Positions 35,883-45,276 of a DNA stretch of 64,000 nucleotides are shown here, in pieces. The notes under the pieces are model-generated. The model did no database searches, had not been told where the DNA came from, and saw only the letters and a program-made list of their open reading frames with translations. The stretch lies in the NCBI RefSeq assembly GCF_009497775.1, contig NZ_CP031012.1, positions 434,001 to 498,000 of the forward strand. The letters are read 5' to 3'. Both the position numbers and the translations under genes were made by a program. The first letter of the stretch is position 1, and every line of letters begins with the position of its first letter. The DNA comes from Alcaligenes faecalis. GTDB lineage: Bacteria > Pseudomonadota > Gammaproteobacteria > Burkholderiales > Burkholderiaceae_B.

Positions 35883-37958
35883 ATGGGTATCAACCAGCTA
35901 AAGTACCAGAAAACACCAGCTTGGGGCATGGCATCCATGCTTCCTCGCCCGCCCTTGAGCGCTTTGGTGGTGTTTGCTCTGGGTTTGGTCGGCTGTGCGG
36001 GGTCGCAGTCGCCGCAAGCCCAGACACATTCTCCGGATCCTGCCGTGGCCAAGCAAACTGTCGTGTTGCAGCCTGCCAAGGAAGCCGTGCGTCGCTGGGA
36101 CCGTGTCCCGCCTGTGCCGCCAACTGCTCGTCAGGCTTTGGTGGATGCTCGTGATGCCATGCAGGCCAAGCGCTGGACAGCGCTGGATGCCCTGGCTCCG
36201 GTGGCGGCCAATGATCCTGTCCTGGGTTCCTATGCCGAGTACTGGCGCTTGCGCCGGATTTTGCAGGATACGACCACGCCCGTACCCGATGAGCAAGTTC
36301 GCTTGTTCCTGAGCGGCAATCAAGATGAATACCTGGAAAACCGTCTGAAGTCCGATTGGATTGTGGCGGCCGCCCGTACCGGAAACTATGCCCTGGTGCG
36401 TGAGCTGGCTCCCGTCCAGGCCCCCACTTCGGCGGTGAAGTGTGCGGTAGCTTCGGCCCAGAACGTGGCCGGGCAATCTGTGGATGTGCAGGACCTGCTG
36501 TCGTCCTTCTCGCCCAGCCAGGCTTGCTGGTCGGCATTGGACCAGTTGTACGCCCGTAAAGTGGTCAGCAAGAATCAGGTCCGCGACCTGATGCGTGATG
36601 CTCTGGAAAATAACCGCACGGGCGAGGCTCGTCGTCTGGCTGCGATTATTTTCACGGCACCGCAAATGAAGGATTACACCGCTCTGATGGCTGCGCCACA
36701 GAAGTGGCTGGATCGTAATGCGACCAATAGTGCGGTCAACCCGGAGCTGGTGTCCTTGGCCCTGTCCCGCCTGGGCCGTGGTCAGCGTGATTCGGCAGCC
36801 GCCTATATCGACCGTACCTGGGCTGGCAAAATCCCTCAGGAAAACCTGAATTGGGTTTGGGGGCAGTTTGGTCTGATCAGTGCCTTGCGGGTGGAAGACG
36901 ATGCGGCCAAATGGTATCGCCGCTCCGGTCGTACCCCCATGACGGATTACAACAATGCCTGGCAAGTACGTGCCGAGTTGCGTCAGGGCACCATTGAGTG
37001 GAAGCATGTCTCTGCCGCCATCGACAAGATGAACGATGCGCAAAAGGCCGAGCCGGTTTGGGTGTACTGGTCGGGGCGTGCTCACGAAGCCTTGGGCCAT
37101 AAAGATCAGGCTCGTGCCAAGTTCCAGTCCATTGTGGGCGATCTGAACTTCTACGGTCAGCTGGCTACAGAAGAGTTGGGCCTGACTCCTTCCTTGCCCC
37201 CTCAGCCACAGCCTTTGACGCCTTTGGATATGCAGGATGCCCGTACCAATGCAGGCTTGCTGCGTGCGGTGGAGCTGTTCAAGCTGGGCTGGCGTCCGGA
37301 AGCTGTGCCCGAGTGGAACTTCGCTCTGCGTGGCATGAACGACAGGCAGTTGCGCGCAGCGGCCGAGTTCGCGCGCGAGCAGCATATTTACGACCGGGTG
37401 GTGAATACCTCCTTGTTGACCAAGAACGAGATCGACTTCAGCCAGCGCTTTATCGCTCCCTTTGAAGGCCGCGTGACCGAGCAGGCCAAGTCCATCAATC
37501 TGGACCCGGCCTGGGTGTATGGCCTGATCCGTCAGGAATCGCGCTTCATTACCGATGCGCGTTCGGGCGTCGGGGCATCAGGCTTGATGCAACTGATGCC
37601 TGCCACCGCCAAGTGGGTAGCCAACAAGATCGATATGCGCGATTTCTCGCCTTCGCGAGTCAACGAGTTCGAGGTGAATACTGTACTGGGCACCAACTAC
37701 CTGAACATGGTTCTGGGTCAGCTGGATGGCTCGCAGGTGCTGGCGTCGGCAGGCTATAACGCGGGACCAGGCCGTCCCCGCCAGTGGCGTGCGCGCTTGA
37801 ATACATCGGTGGAAGGGGCCATTTTTGCCGAGACCATCCCCTTTACCGAAACGCGCTTGTACGTGAAAAACGTGCTCTCCAATGCGACCTACTACGCCAT
37901 GATGTTCAGCGGCCAGCCGCAGTCCCTGAAAGGGCGTTTGGGTACGATTTCACCTTGA
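35883..37958 (+). CDS. Soluble-type lytic murein transglycosylase (Slt70-like) lipoprotein, 691 aa
   Basis: A periplasmic enzyme cutting peptidoglycan between MurNAc and GlcNAc. A signal peptide with lipobox LVGC (Cys38) suggests lipidation. Residues about 70-520 form the helical superhelix (U/L domains); the catalytic domain near 530-680 has the Glu of LIRQESRFITDARSG, then GASGLMQLMPATA and SAGYNAGPGRPRQW. Start 35883 is chosen for AAAGG with 8-base spacing. The cca gene overlaps its stop (TGATG). Confidence 0.9.
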   Translation: MGINQLKYQKTPAWGMASMLPRPPLSALVVFALGLVGCAGSQSPQAQTHSPDPAVAKQTVVLQPAKEAVRRWDRVPPVPPTARQALVDARDAMQAKRWTALDALAPVAANDPVLGSYAEYWRLRRILQDTTTPVPDEQVRLFLSGNQDEYLENRLKSDWIVAAARTGNYALVRELAPVQAPTSAVKCAVASAQNVAGQSVDVQDLLSSFSPSQACWSALDQLYARKVVSKNQVRDLMRDALENNRTGEARRLAAIIFTAPQMKDYTALMAAPQKWLDRNATNSAVNPELVSLALSRLGRGQRDSAAAYIDRTWAGKIPQENLNWVWGQFGLISALRVEDDAAKWYRRSGRTPMTDYNNAWQVRAELRQGTIEWKHVSAAIDKMNDAQKAEPVWVYWSGRAHEALGHKDQARAKFQSIVGDLNFYGQLATEELGLTPSLPPQPQPLTPLDMQDARTNAGLLRAVELFKLGWRPEAVPEWNFALRGMNDRQLRAAAEFAREQHIYDRVVNTSLLTKNEIDFSQRFIAPFEGRVTEQAKSINLDPAWVYGLIRQESRFITDARSGVGASGLMQLMPATAKWVANKIDMRDFSPSRVNEFEVNTVLGTNYLNMVLGQLDGSQVLASAGYNAGPGRPRQWRARLNTSVEGAIFAETIPFTETRLYVKNVLSNATYYAMMFSGQPQSLKGRLGTISP

Positions 37959-39112
37959 TGAATCCGTCCATGCTTGATGACAGACAACAAGCAGCCCTGG
38001 CGGCCCTGATGGGGCCGCCAGATCCTGTTCTGGAAGGCTTGCAGGTCTATGTAGTGGGTGGCGCGGTGCGCGACGCCTTGCTGGGTATGCCAGCGGGCGA
38101 CAAGGACTGGGTGGTGGTGGGTGTCCGGCCTGAAGATTTAGCAGCCCGAGGCTTTGTGCCTGTGGGTGGCGACTTCCCCGTCTTTCTGAATCCCCACAGC
38201 AAAGAAGAGTTCGCCCTGGCCCGAACTGAACGCAAGTCTGGCCGTGGTTACAAGGGCTTTACCTTTTACACCGGCACAGACGTAAGCCTGGCGGACGATT
38301 TGCGCCGCCGTGATCTGACCATTAATGCCATGGCCGTGGATGCGGCGGGGAATCTGCACGATCCCTTGAACGGCCTGGTGGATTTACAAGCTCGCCTGTT
38401 CCGTCATGTGGGTACTGCGTTTAGCGAAGACCCCGTGCGTTTGCTGCGGCTGGCACGTTTTGCCGCGCGCTTTACCGAATTCACCGTGGCCGACGATACC
38501 TGGGCCTTGGCGCGTGAGCTGGTCGAGCAGGGCGAAGTGGACGAGCTGGTGCCCGAACGCATCTATCTGGAAATAGCGAAAGGTTTATCTGCCCAGCAGC
38601 CCGCTCGCATGTTCGAGGTACTGCGGGAGGTCGGCGCGCTGGAGCGTGTCATGCCCGGCTTGAACTACAACGATCAGGTGGGTCAGCAGGTTCAGATCGC
38701 CAAAGACAGACGTCTGGATCTGGCAAGCTGCTTTGCCGTTCTGTGTCATCTCTCGGAAAAACCGGCGCAGGTGGCCGAGCAGATTCGTGCTCCTTCTGAA
38801 TGGCGTGATCAGGCTCGTCTCTTGCCAGTGCTCTTAGCCAGCCCTGCCTTGTTGCAGCCTCGGGCAGATGTAGAGTCTGCCTTGCAGGTGATGGAGTCGT
38901 TGGATGCCTTGCGCAAGCCAGAGCGTTTTATTCAGCTGATCAGTGCAGCAGCTTGCCTGCAAGGAGTTCCGGAGCTGGAGTGGGACTTTCTGCGCAAGGT
39001 GATGGCCAGTGTGGATGCCGGTGCGGTTGCCGCGCAGTACAAGGCCGAGCCAGGCAAAATCCGTGAAGCGGTGCGAGCAGCCCGGCTGACGGCTTTGGAG
39101 CAACTGGTCTAG
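37958..39112 (+). CDS. cca: CCA tRNA nucleotidyltransferase, 384 aa
   Basis: Adds CCA to tRNA 3' ends. Class II nucleotidyltransferase motifs are seen: VVGGAVRDALLG near 31, GDKDWVVVG (DxD-like catalytic acidic pair), RRRDLTINAMAVD, and EDPVRLLRLARFAARF. The C-terminal half is short (384 aa) and I see no clear HD phosphohydrolase site, so it is shorter than the bifunctional E. coli enzyme. Start overlaps the slt stop. Confidence 0.92.
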   Translation: MNPSMLDDRQQAALAALMGPPDPVLEGLQVYVVGGAVRDALLGMPAGDKDWVVVGVRPEDLAARGFVPVGGDFPVFLNPHSKEEFALARTERKSGRGYKGFTFYTGTDVSLADDLRRRDLTINAMAVDAAGNLHDPLNGLVDLQARLFRHVGTAFSEDPVRLLRLARFAARFTEFTVADDTWALARELVEQGEVDELVPERIYLEIAKGLSAQQPARMFEVLREVGALERVMPGLNYNDQVGQQVQIAKDRRLDLASCFAVLCHLSEKPAQVAEQIRAPSEWRDQARLLPVLLASPALLQPRADVESALQVMESLDALRKPERFIQLISAAACLQGVPELEWDFLRKVMASVDAGAVAAQYKAEPGKIREAVRAARLTALEQLV

Positions 39113-39137
39113 TTTGGCGTGAGCATCCAAGGCAGCG

Positions 39138-40352
39138 TTACAGGCGCTCGCGTCGATCTCCGCTCATCGTACCCAGCACTGGGGCTGGAATATCGCGCCC
39201 AATAATCAGAACCTTGAACAGCTCCCCCATTTCCGCTTCAGACAGCAGCTTGTTGGCTGCGCTCATGGTCTGTGCCCATTGCTGTTGCACAGCTGGCGAT
39301 GGGTCTTCCGGTGGAGACGCCAGGAAATTGGTAATGCCGCAGTTCATCAGGAAGCGCGCCTGACTGGTGTAGCCCAGCACATCCAGACCCGCTTCCAGGG
39401 CGGCATCCGCCATGGCGGTGAAGTCCACGTGGGCGGTAATGTCCTGCAAGCCAGCCAGCACCAATGGCTCGGCGTGAGCAAAGTGACGGAAGTGGCACAT
39501 CAAGGTGCCTTTGTCGCGTTGCGGGTGGTAGTACTCGCGTTGCGGAAAACCGTAGTCGATCAGAATGGCCGCGCCTTGCTTCAACCAAGTGCCCATGCTG
39601 CGCACCCAGGCTTCAGCTTGCAGATTGATTTCCGAAAGGTAAAAAGGCTGGGCCTGCACGCGCTCGGCCACCAGCGAAGCCAGATGGTCGGGAGCAGGGC
39701 GGGTAGCCAGGTAGAAAGGTGCTGGCAGGCCTTGAGCTGTGCTGTCGTCTGCCGCAATAACACCCACTTCCAGCACCTTGCCAGCCACATCAAAGGTGAA
39801 CAGGCTGGCAGGCATGGCATCCAGAACCTCATTGGCCACCACGCAACCCTTGAAGCTGTGTGGCGTGCTGTCCAGCCATTGCACCTGGGCTTGCAGAGGC
39901 GCCAGACGCTCTTGCTGACGCGCACGCAGGTCAGGCGACACTTCCAGAATTGAGTATTGCGGCTCGATACCTTGCTTGCGCAGCTCCGTAATCAGCGCTT
40001 CGGCCAAAGCGCCGCTACCCGCGCCAAACTCCAGAATGGACAGGGATTGGCTGCCTTCCAGCACTTCCATGACCTGCCGACTCAAGGTCTGAGCAAACAG
40101 GGGAGAGAGTTCGGGGGCCGTCGTAAAGTCGCCCGTGGGCTGATTGCTGCCAAACTTGGTGCTGCCGCCGGTGTAGTAGCCCAGATGTGGGGCGTACAAC
40201 GCATGATGCATCCATTGGTCAAAAGGCAGGAAACCGCCTTCATCTTCAATGCGATCCAGCAAGTAGTCGTTAACGTGTGCGACGTGTTTTTTCAGCTCCT
40301 CGGACAGGGGAGGCAAACCGTGTGGCAGGGCGGGGGCAGACAATACGTTCAT
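39138..40352 (-). CDS. SAM-dependent methyltransferase of the MidA/NDUFAF7 family, 404 aa
   Basis: Family landmarks are GGFLPFDQWMHHALYAPHLGYYTGG near 40-64, GDFTTAPELSPLFAQ, the SAM loop ILEFGAGSGALAE near 107-119, and VVANEVLDAMPASLF. NDUFAF7 in mitochondria methylates an arginine of a complex I subunit; a matching bacterial role is not established. It begins 4 bp after a 73-residue membrane protein gene on the same strand. Confidence 0.88.
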   Translation of the reverse strand: MNVLSAPALPHGLPPLSEELKKHVAHVNDYLLDRIEDEGGFLPFDQWMHHALYAPHLGYYTGGSTKFGSNQPTGDFTTAPELSPLFAQTLSRQVMEVLEGSQSLSILEFGAGSGALAEALITELRKQGIEPQYSILEVSPDLRARQQERLAPLQAQVQWLDSTPHSFKGCVVANEVLDAMPASLFTFDVAGKVLEVGVIAADDSTAQGLPAPFYLATRPAPDHLASLVAERVQAQPFYLSEINLQAEAWVRSMGTWLKQGAAILIDYGFPQREYYHPQRDKGTLMCHFRHFAHAEPLVLAGLQDITAHVDFTAMADAALEAGLDVLGYTSQARFLMNCGITNFLASPPEDPSPAVQQQWAQTMSAANKLLSEAEMGELFKVLIIGRDIPAPVLGTMSGDRRERL

Positions 40353-40356
40353 GGCG

Positions 40357-40578
40357 TCAGTTGGGCTTGTCGTTAGGTGTCTCGGAAGAAGCCGGGGCGG
40401 CGCTCTTGGCGCTGGCTTTCTTGGCCTCAGTCACTTGGTGCAGGGTGCGGATCATGCCTACCAGCATCCCGATCAGGATGGAGGTGGCAGCGGCCAGGAT
40501 GAAGTTGCCGTAGATAAACCATAAAGGCAGGCACAGAACGGCCATCAGCAATATGGGTTTTTGCAGCAGAACTTTCAT
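40357..40578 (-). CDS. Small two-span membrane protein, 73 aa
   Basis: Two hydrophobic segments (about 8-24 and 27-44) precede a charged Lys/Ala/Ser tail. GAGGG lies three bases before the ATG, and the stop is 4 bp before the MidA-like gene. I recognise no family; position and composition support a real gene cotranscribed with the methyltransferase. Confidence 0.7.
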   Translation of the reverse strand: MKVLLQKPILLMAVLCLPLWFIYGNFILAAATSILIGMLVGMIRTLHQVTEAKKASAKSAAPASSETPNDKPN

Positions 40579-40696
40579 ACACCCTCAAAAAATAGCGTGG
40601 AACCGAGGCCAATTGTAGCCCAGGCCAGTGCCGTGCTTGAGCTTGGCCACCGCTGCGTTACCATGAGCGTTTTGTCTGCTTAGCAAAGGGGTAGGG

Positions 40697-41266
40697 ATGA
40701 ACGACAGGGGACAGGCCAGCGCCTGGTTACAGGCATGGGCCCATTTGATTCCTAATCCGGGCACGGTCCTGGATGTGGCCTGTGGTCGGGGGCGCAATGC
40801 CCGCTGGTTGGCCGAGCGCGGCAATACCGTGATCGGTGTAGACCGGGATCCGGAAGCTGTCGCAGCGACCTCGCCTTACGGGGAAATTATCCAGGCTGAT
40901 ATTGAAAACGGTCCCTGGCCTTTTGCCGGACGCAAGTTCAATGCTCTGGTGGTGACCAAGTATCTGTGGCGTCCTTTGATGCCTACCTTGCTGGAAAGCC
41001 TGGAGCCGGGCGGGGTGCTGGTTTACGAAACCTTTGGGGTGGGTAACGAGCAATACAACACGCCACGCAACCCGGACTTTCTGTTGCAGCCAGGTGAGTT
41101 GCTGCGCTGGTGTGCAGACCTGGATATCGTGGCCTATGAGCATGGTTTCCGCGCTGACCCGGACCATATTGTTCAGCGCATTGTCGCAGTGCGTCCGCGT
41201 GAGGGCGGCTCTTTCAGCGATTACCGCCTGAACCCGCAAGACGGTGGCGGCAGTATCTGCGAATAA
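40697..41266 (+). CDS. Class I SAM-dependent methyltransferase (TehB-like), 189 aa
   Basis: Rossmann SAM-binding motif VLDVACGRGRNARWLAERG (24-42), then VIGVDRDPEAV and IIQADIENGPWPF, are followed by LEPGGVLVYETFGVGNEQY. This resembles TehB-type tellurite/thiopurine methyltransferases; the substrate is unknown. It is divergent from the small membrane protein gene. Confidence 0.85.
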   Translation: MNDRGQASAWLQAWAHLIPNPGTVLDVACGRGRNARWLAERGNTVIGVDRDPEAVAATSPYGEIIQADIENGPWPFAGRKFNALVVTKYLWRPLMPTLLESLEPGGVLVYETFGVGNEQYNTPRNPDFLLQPGELLRWCADLDIVAYEHGFRADPDHIVQRIVAVRPREGGSFSDYRLNPQDGGGSICE

Positions 41267-41280
41267 AGCGTGTGCAGTTT

Positions 41281-41305
41281 TGAGCCAAGCGCAGCGCTTG
41301 GCTCA
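41281..41305. terminator. Perfect hairpin after the TehB-like gene
   Basis: TGAGCCAAGCG-CAG-CGCTTGGCTCA is an 11-bp perfect stem lying between convergent genes, without a clear T-run; termination is likely but not certain. Confidence 0.6.
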
Positions 41306-41356
41306 GAGCCATGTATCGGTATTGCGTGAGTGGGATTGAGCGTATCGAATCGCGGC

Positions 41357-42139
41357 TTAAAACAGATAGGTACGTGCCAGCATGGACAGAGCCACAACAG
41401 CCGTCAGAATGCTGAATCCCTGCTGCAAGCGCACAGAAGGAATATGAGGGGCCAGTTGTCGGCCTATCACCATTCCACCCATGGCCGAGGCCACAAATAC
41501 CCAGCCGCTAAGGGGAATCACCGCCCCGTGTGCCAGACTCATGGCCGAAGCGCTCAGGGAAATCAGGGCGATCAGCATCAAGGATGTGGCCACAATGCTG
41601 TGCATGGACAGGTCGCTGAAACGTTTCAAGGCAGGCACGATCAGAAAGCCGCCGCCCACGCCCAACATGCCTGAAAACAAACCCGCTACGGCACCAATTG
41701 AAGCCAGGGTGGCGGTGCCTGCTGGCGTCCAGCGCAGGCGACCGGTTTCCGGGTTCAGACAACAGGGCGTATGAGCATGTGCCGTTGCTGCCGGACGGCG
41801 CAGCATCTTGGTGGCAATCCACAACATGATGGCGACAAACAGAGTCACCAGCACTTTTTCTGGCAAAGCGTGGCTGATGCGCACGCCCAGTGACGTCACC
41901 AAGGCACCCGTTACCGCCATGAACACGGCAGCTCTATAGCGCACGATATGTTTGTACAAACCATCCAGTGCACCGACCAGAGCTGCGGCGCCTACAGCCA
42001 GCAAGGCCACTGGTGTGGCCGCCGTCATGCTGTAGCCCATGCCCAGCACCAGTGCGGGTACGGCCAAAATACCGCCACCCGCGCCAGTCAAACCCAGCGA
42101 CAGGCCAGTCAGAATTCCCAGGATGATTGCAAGCGCCAT
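41357..42139 (-). CDS. TauE/SafE-family membrane transporter, 260 aa
   Basis: Eight hydrophobic segments in two repeats; each carries the family glycine motif (LGLTGAGGGILAVPAL near 16-31 and FSGMLGVGGGFLIVPAL near 155-171). The family exports sulfite, sulfoacetate or other organic anions; the substrate here is open. A hairpin lies just before the start codon. Confidence 0.9.
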   Translation of the reverse strand: MALAIILGILTGLSLGLTGAGGGILAVPALVLGMGYSMTAATPVALLAVGAAALVGALDGLYKHIVRYRAAVFMAVTGALVTSLGVRISHALPEKVLVTLFVAIMLWIATKMLRRPAATAHAHTPCCLNPETGRLRWTPAGTATLASIGAVAGLFSGMLGVGGGFLIVPALKRFSDLSMHSIVATSLMLIALISLSASAMSLAHGAVIPLSGWVFVASAMGGMVIGRQLAPHIPSVRLQQGFSILTAVVALSMLARTYLF

Positions 42140-42148
42140 AAGCCAGAT

Positions 42149-42174
42149 GGCGTGACCCCGGTGGGGATCACGCC
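42149..42174 (-). other. Hairpin in the tauE leader
   Basis: GGCGTGATCCCC and GGGGTCACGCC (minus strand, one bulge) can form a stem ten bases before the tauE start. No good ribosome site is visible next to the ATG. Confidence 0.4.
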
Positions 42175-42278
42175 TTTTTCAGAAAGCGTAGTAATGGCTT
42201 ATTGTACGCTCTTAACTTCTTTTGGAAATTAGCTTATTTATAAAAGTAATTAATAGGGCCAGTTTCCATGGTTTCGCT

Positions 42279-45113
42279 TTAGCCCGAGTTACGCAGGCCG
42301 GCTGCAATACCGTTGATCGTCAGGTGAATCACGTGCTGCTTGTTCACACCGCTGCGTGTGGGCTTGTTGGCCTTTTCACCCTGACGGCGATGGCGACGCA
42401 GCAGTTCCACCTGCAAGTGATTCAGCGGGTCAATATAGGCAAAGCGTTCGGCCAGAGCATCTTGCAAAGCCTGATCGTGCGCCAGCAGCTCGTGGCCGGT
42501 GATTTCACGGAACAACTGGTGTGTCAGCTCGAACTCGTCACGGATTTGGGTGAAGATGCCTTCGCGCAGTTCCTCGTCCTCGACCAGACCGGCGTATTTC
42601 AGGCCGATATCCAGGTCAGTCTTGGCCAGCACCTGTTCCATATTGGACAGCAGGGTGCGGAAGAAGGCCCAGTCACGGGCCATGGTTTGCAGCTGAGCCA
42701 AGCGCTTGTTGCGGTTCAGACCATCATTTGGCAGCCCCGACTCCAGATAGCGGTTCAAGGCTGTGCCCATGCCGTACCAGCCCGGAATAGGCAGACGACA
42801 TTGCGCCCAGGAGAAACTCCAGGGGATGGCGCGCAGGTCTTCAATGCTTTGCGTGGCCTTGCGTGACGATGGGCGCGAACCGATATTCAGGCCGGCAATT
42901 TCCTTGATGGGCGTGGACTGGAAGAAGTACTGATCAAAGTTCGGCGTACCGTAGACCAACTGGCGATAGCTTTGATGGGCCTGCTCGGACATCCAGGCCA
43001 TGGCTTCGCCGTAAGCGGCTAGATGTTCGTCGTCATTGGACGAGCCCTTGCGCGAACCCAGGCTGGCTTCCAGCGTGGCGGCGACAAACAGCTCCAGATG
43101 CCAGCGGCCTACGTCCGCATCCTTGTAGCGGCCCTGAATCATCTCGCCTTGCTCGGTCAGACGAATCTGGCCGTTCACGGTGCCGGGAGGTTGCGCCAGG
43201 ATAGCGTCGAAACTGGAGCCACCGCCTCGGCCTACCGAACCGCCGCGACCGTGGAACAGACGCAGACGCACTTTGCGGCGCGAGAAAACCTGCGCAAATT
43301 CACGCTCGGCACGGTACAGCGTCCAGTTGGAGGTCAGGTAGCCACCGTCCTTATTACTGTCCGAGTAGCCCAGCATCACTTCCTGCACGCTGTCCTGGGC
43401 GTGACGCACACGCTGGCGGATTTCAGGCATATCCAGCCATTCCTGCATGATCTGCGGGCCACGCTCCAAGTCAGGAATAGTCTCGAACAAGGGTACAACC
43501 ATCAGACCTTGATGCTCCGGCTCGTTGGAGTTGGGCACGATCAGGCCGGTTTCCTGTTGCAGCACCAGCACTTCCAGCAAGTCGCTGAGCGTTTCGGTGT
43601 GCGACACAATGGTTTGTTCCAGCGCACGCGCACCAAAGCGGCGGCGGCATTCGGCGGCTTTGCGCAGAATGGACAGCTCTTTCTCGGTTTCTTCCGAGTA
43701 GCGATACCAGGGCGAAACCAGGGGGCGATGGTGGCGCAGCTCCGAGCGCAGCAAGGTGATGCGGTCTTCTTCGGACAACTGGCGGTAATTGACGGGCTCG
43801 TCCTTGTACAGCGTGCCTGCCACGCGGAACAGCTCGTCCAGCACGCGCTCGTGCACGTCCGAGCTTTGGCGCAGGTCCAGTGTGGCCAGATGGAAGCCAA
43901 ACACCTCCACGGCCTGGATCAATTCATTCAAACGCAGGCCAGCAATAGCACCGCCTTTGTTTTCAGCCAGGGAGTCCGCAATGATTTGCAGATCAGCCTT
44001 GAACTCTTGCGGGTTTGCATAGGCGGGGGCGGCGTAAGTGGGGCGATCAGCCAGATCACGACCCAGCAGGTTTTGGGCCGTGGCCGCCATACGGGCGTAC
44101 AGATGGATAAAACTGCGGCGGTAAGGCTCGTCCACACGGTGTGGTGAGGGGTCCTGACTGCTGGCCGACAAGGCTGCCAGGTCTTTGCTGACGCGGTTCA
44201 GCGCGTCGGACACGGAGATTTCCGTACCCAGCAGGCGGATCTGTTCCAGATAGTGTTGGAGCGCGCGTGTAGCTTGGCGCAGCACCGCTTGCTCAACGGT
44301 TTCAGGGCCTACATTCGGGTTGCCGTCGCGGTCACCGCCAATCCAGCTACCCATGCGCAAAAAGGCGGGCAGGGAGCGGGTTTTCTGATCCAGCAGGCTT
44401 TTCTTGCCGGGCTCCAGCAAGCGGTCCAGGTCGTGGTACAGCTGCGGAATCGTGGGCAGGAAGGTAGAACCGTAATAGGCCAGGGCGTTGTCGATCTCGT
44501 CCATCACGGTCAGCTTGTGATCGCGCAACATGCGGGTTTGCCACAGCAGGGACACCAGACCGGTCAGTTTTTCCTGGGTGCGAGCCGATTGCGTGGCGCT
44601 GGCCTTGTGATCCAGTCCGTTCAGTTCATCGGCAATGGCCATATGCACAGCTAGCGTACTTTGGCGCTGCACTTCGGTCGGGTGAGCCGTCAGCACCGGC
44701 ATCACACAAGCTTCTTGCAGATAACGGCGGATTTTCTTGGCGCTCAGTCCCTGATCCATCAAGGTCTGAATGGCGTGTTGCAGGCTGCCCAGCAGTTTTT
44801 CAGGATCCTGCTCCTCACGGCGACGGTTCTGGTCGCGGTCCTCGGCAATATTGGACAGGTGCAGAAAATAGGCAAAGGCACGGGCCACCGAGCGGGCCTG
44901 CGCATCGTTCAGCTTGGGAATGTCTTTTTCCAGAATCCGTGCTTGCTGCGGATCGTGTTCACGTCTGAAACTGACAGCCGCCCGACGCAGGGCTTCAATC
45001 AGCGTGAAGGTCGCCTTTCCTTCGCTATCACGAATCACCTCTCCCAGGGCCTTGCCCAGAAAGCGGATGTCCTGTCTGAGCAGGTTGGAAAGGTCAGGCA
45101 CGGCCTGCGGCAT
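42279..45113 (-). CDS. ppc: Phosphoenolpyruvate carboxylase Ppc, 944 aa
   Basis: Carboxylates PEP to oxaloacetate to refill the TCA cycle. The catalytic regions are intact: VLTAHPTEVQRQS near 150, LGYSDSNKDGGYLTSNW and LRLFHGRGGSVGRGGG in the C-terminal half, and the end sequence INGIAAGLRNSG. ATG 45113 follows AGGAG; an ATG at 45149 is in frame but less likely. The gene is divergent from ilvD. Confidence 0.97.
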   Translation of the reverse strand: MPQAVPDLSNLLRQDIRFLGKALGEVIRDSEGKATFTLIEALRRAAVSFRREHDPQQARILEKDIPKLNDAQARSVARAFAYFLHLSNIAEDRDQNRRREEQDPEKLLGSLQHAIQTLMDQGLSAKKIRRYLQEACVMPVLTAHPTEVQRQSTLAVHMAIADELNGLDHKASATQSARTQEKLTGLVSLLWQTRMLRDHKLTVMDEIDNALAYYGSTFLPTIPQLYHDLDRLLEPGKKSLLDQKTRSLPAFLRMGSWIGGDRDGNPNVGPETVEQAVLRQATRALQHYLEQIRLLGTEISVSDALNRVSKDLAALSASSQDPSPHRVDEPYRRSFIHLYARMAATAQNLLGRDLADRPTYAAPAYANPQEFKADLQIIADSLAENKGGAIAGLRLNELIQAVEVFGFHLATLDLRQSSDVHERVLDELFRVAGTLYKDEPVNYRQLSEEDRITLLRSELRHHRPLVSPWYRYSEETEKELSILRKAAECRRRFGARALEQTIVSHTETLSDLLEVLVLQQETGLIVPNSNEPEHQGLMVVPLFETIPDLERGPQIMQEWLDMPEIRQRVRHAQDSVQEVMLGYSDSNKDGGYLTSNWTLYRAEREFAQVFSRRKVRLRLFHGRGGSVGRGGGSSFDAILAQPPGTVNGQIRLTEQGEMIQGRYKDADVGRWHLELFVAATLEASLGSRKGSSNDDEHLAAYGEAMAWMSEQAHQSYRQLVYGTPNFDQYFFQSTPIKEIAGLNIGSRPSSRKATQSIEDLRAIPWSFSWAQCRLPIPGWYGMGTALNRYLESGLPNDGLNRNKRLAQLQTMARDWAFFRTLLSNMEQVLAKTDLDIGLKYAGLVEDEELREGIFTQIRDEFELTHQLFREITGHELLAHDQALQDALAERFAYIDPLNHLQVELLRRHRRQGEKANKPTRSGVNKQHVIHLTINGIAAGLRNSG

Positions 45114-45276
45114 AATAGATCTCCTGTTAAATAAGGGGTTTTGCTGCAAAGGATTCTGGGTGCCAGATCGGTAGCTGCCCTACTATAAGACACCTGCCCG
45201 ACCTTGACGCGCACAAAGCGCCTTGGGACGTTTATGATAGGTATCTTTACATAATTTTCCTGTTCAGAGAGTAGTC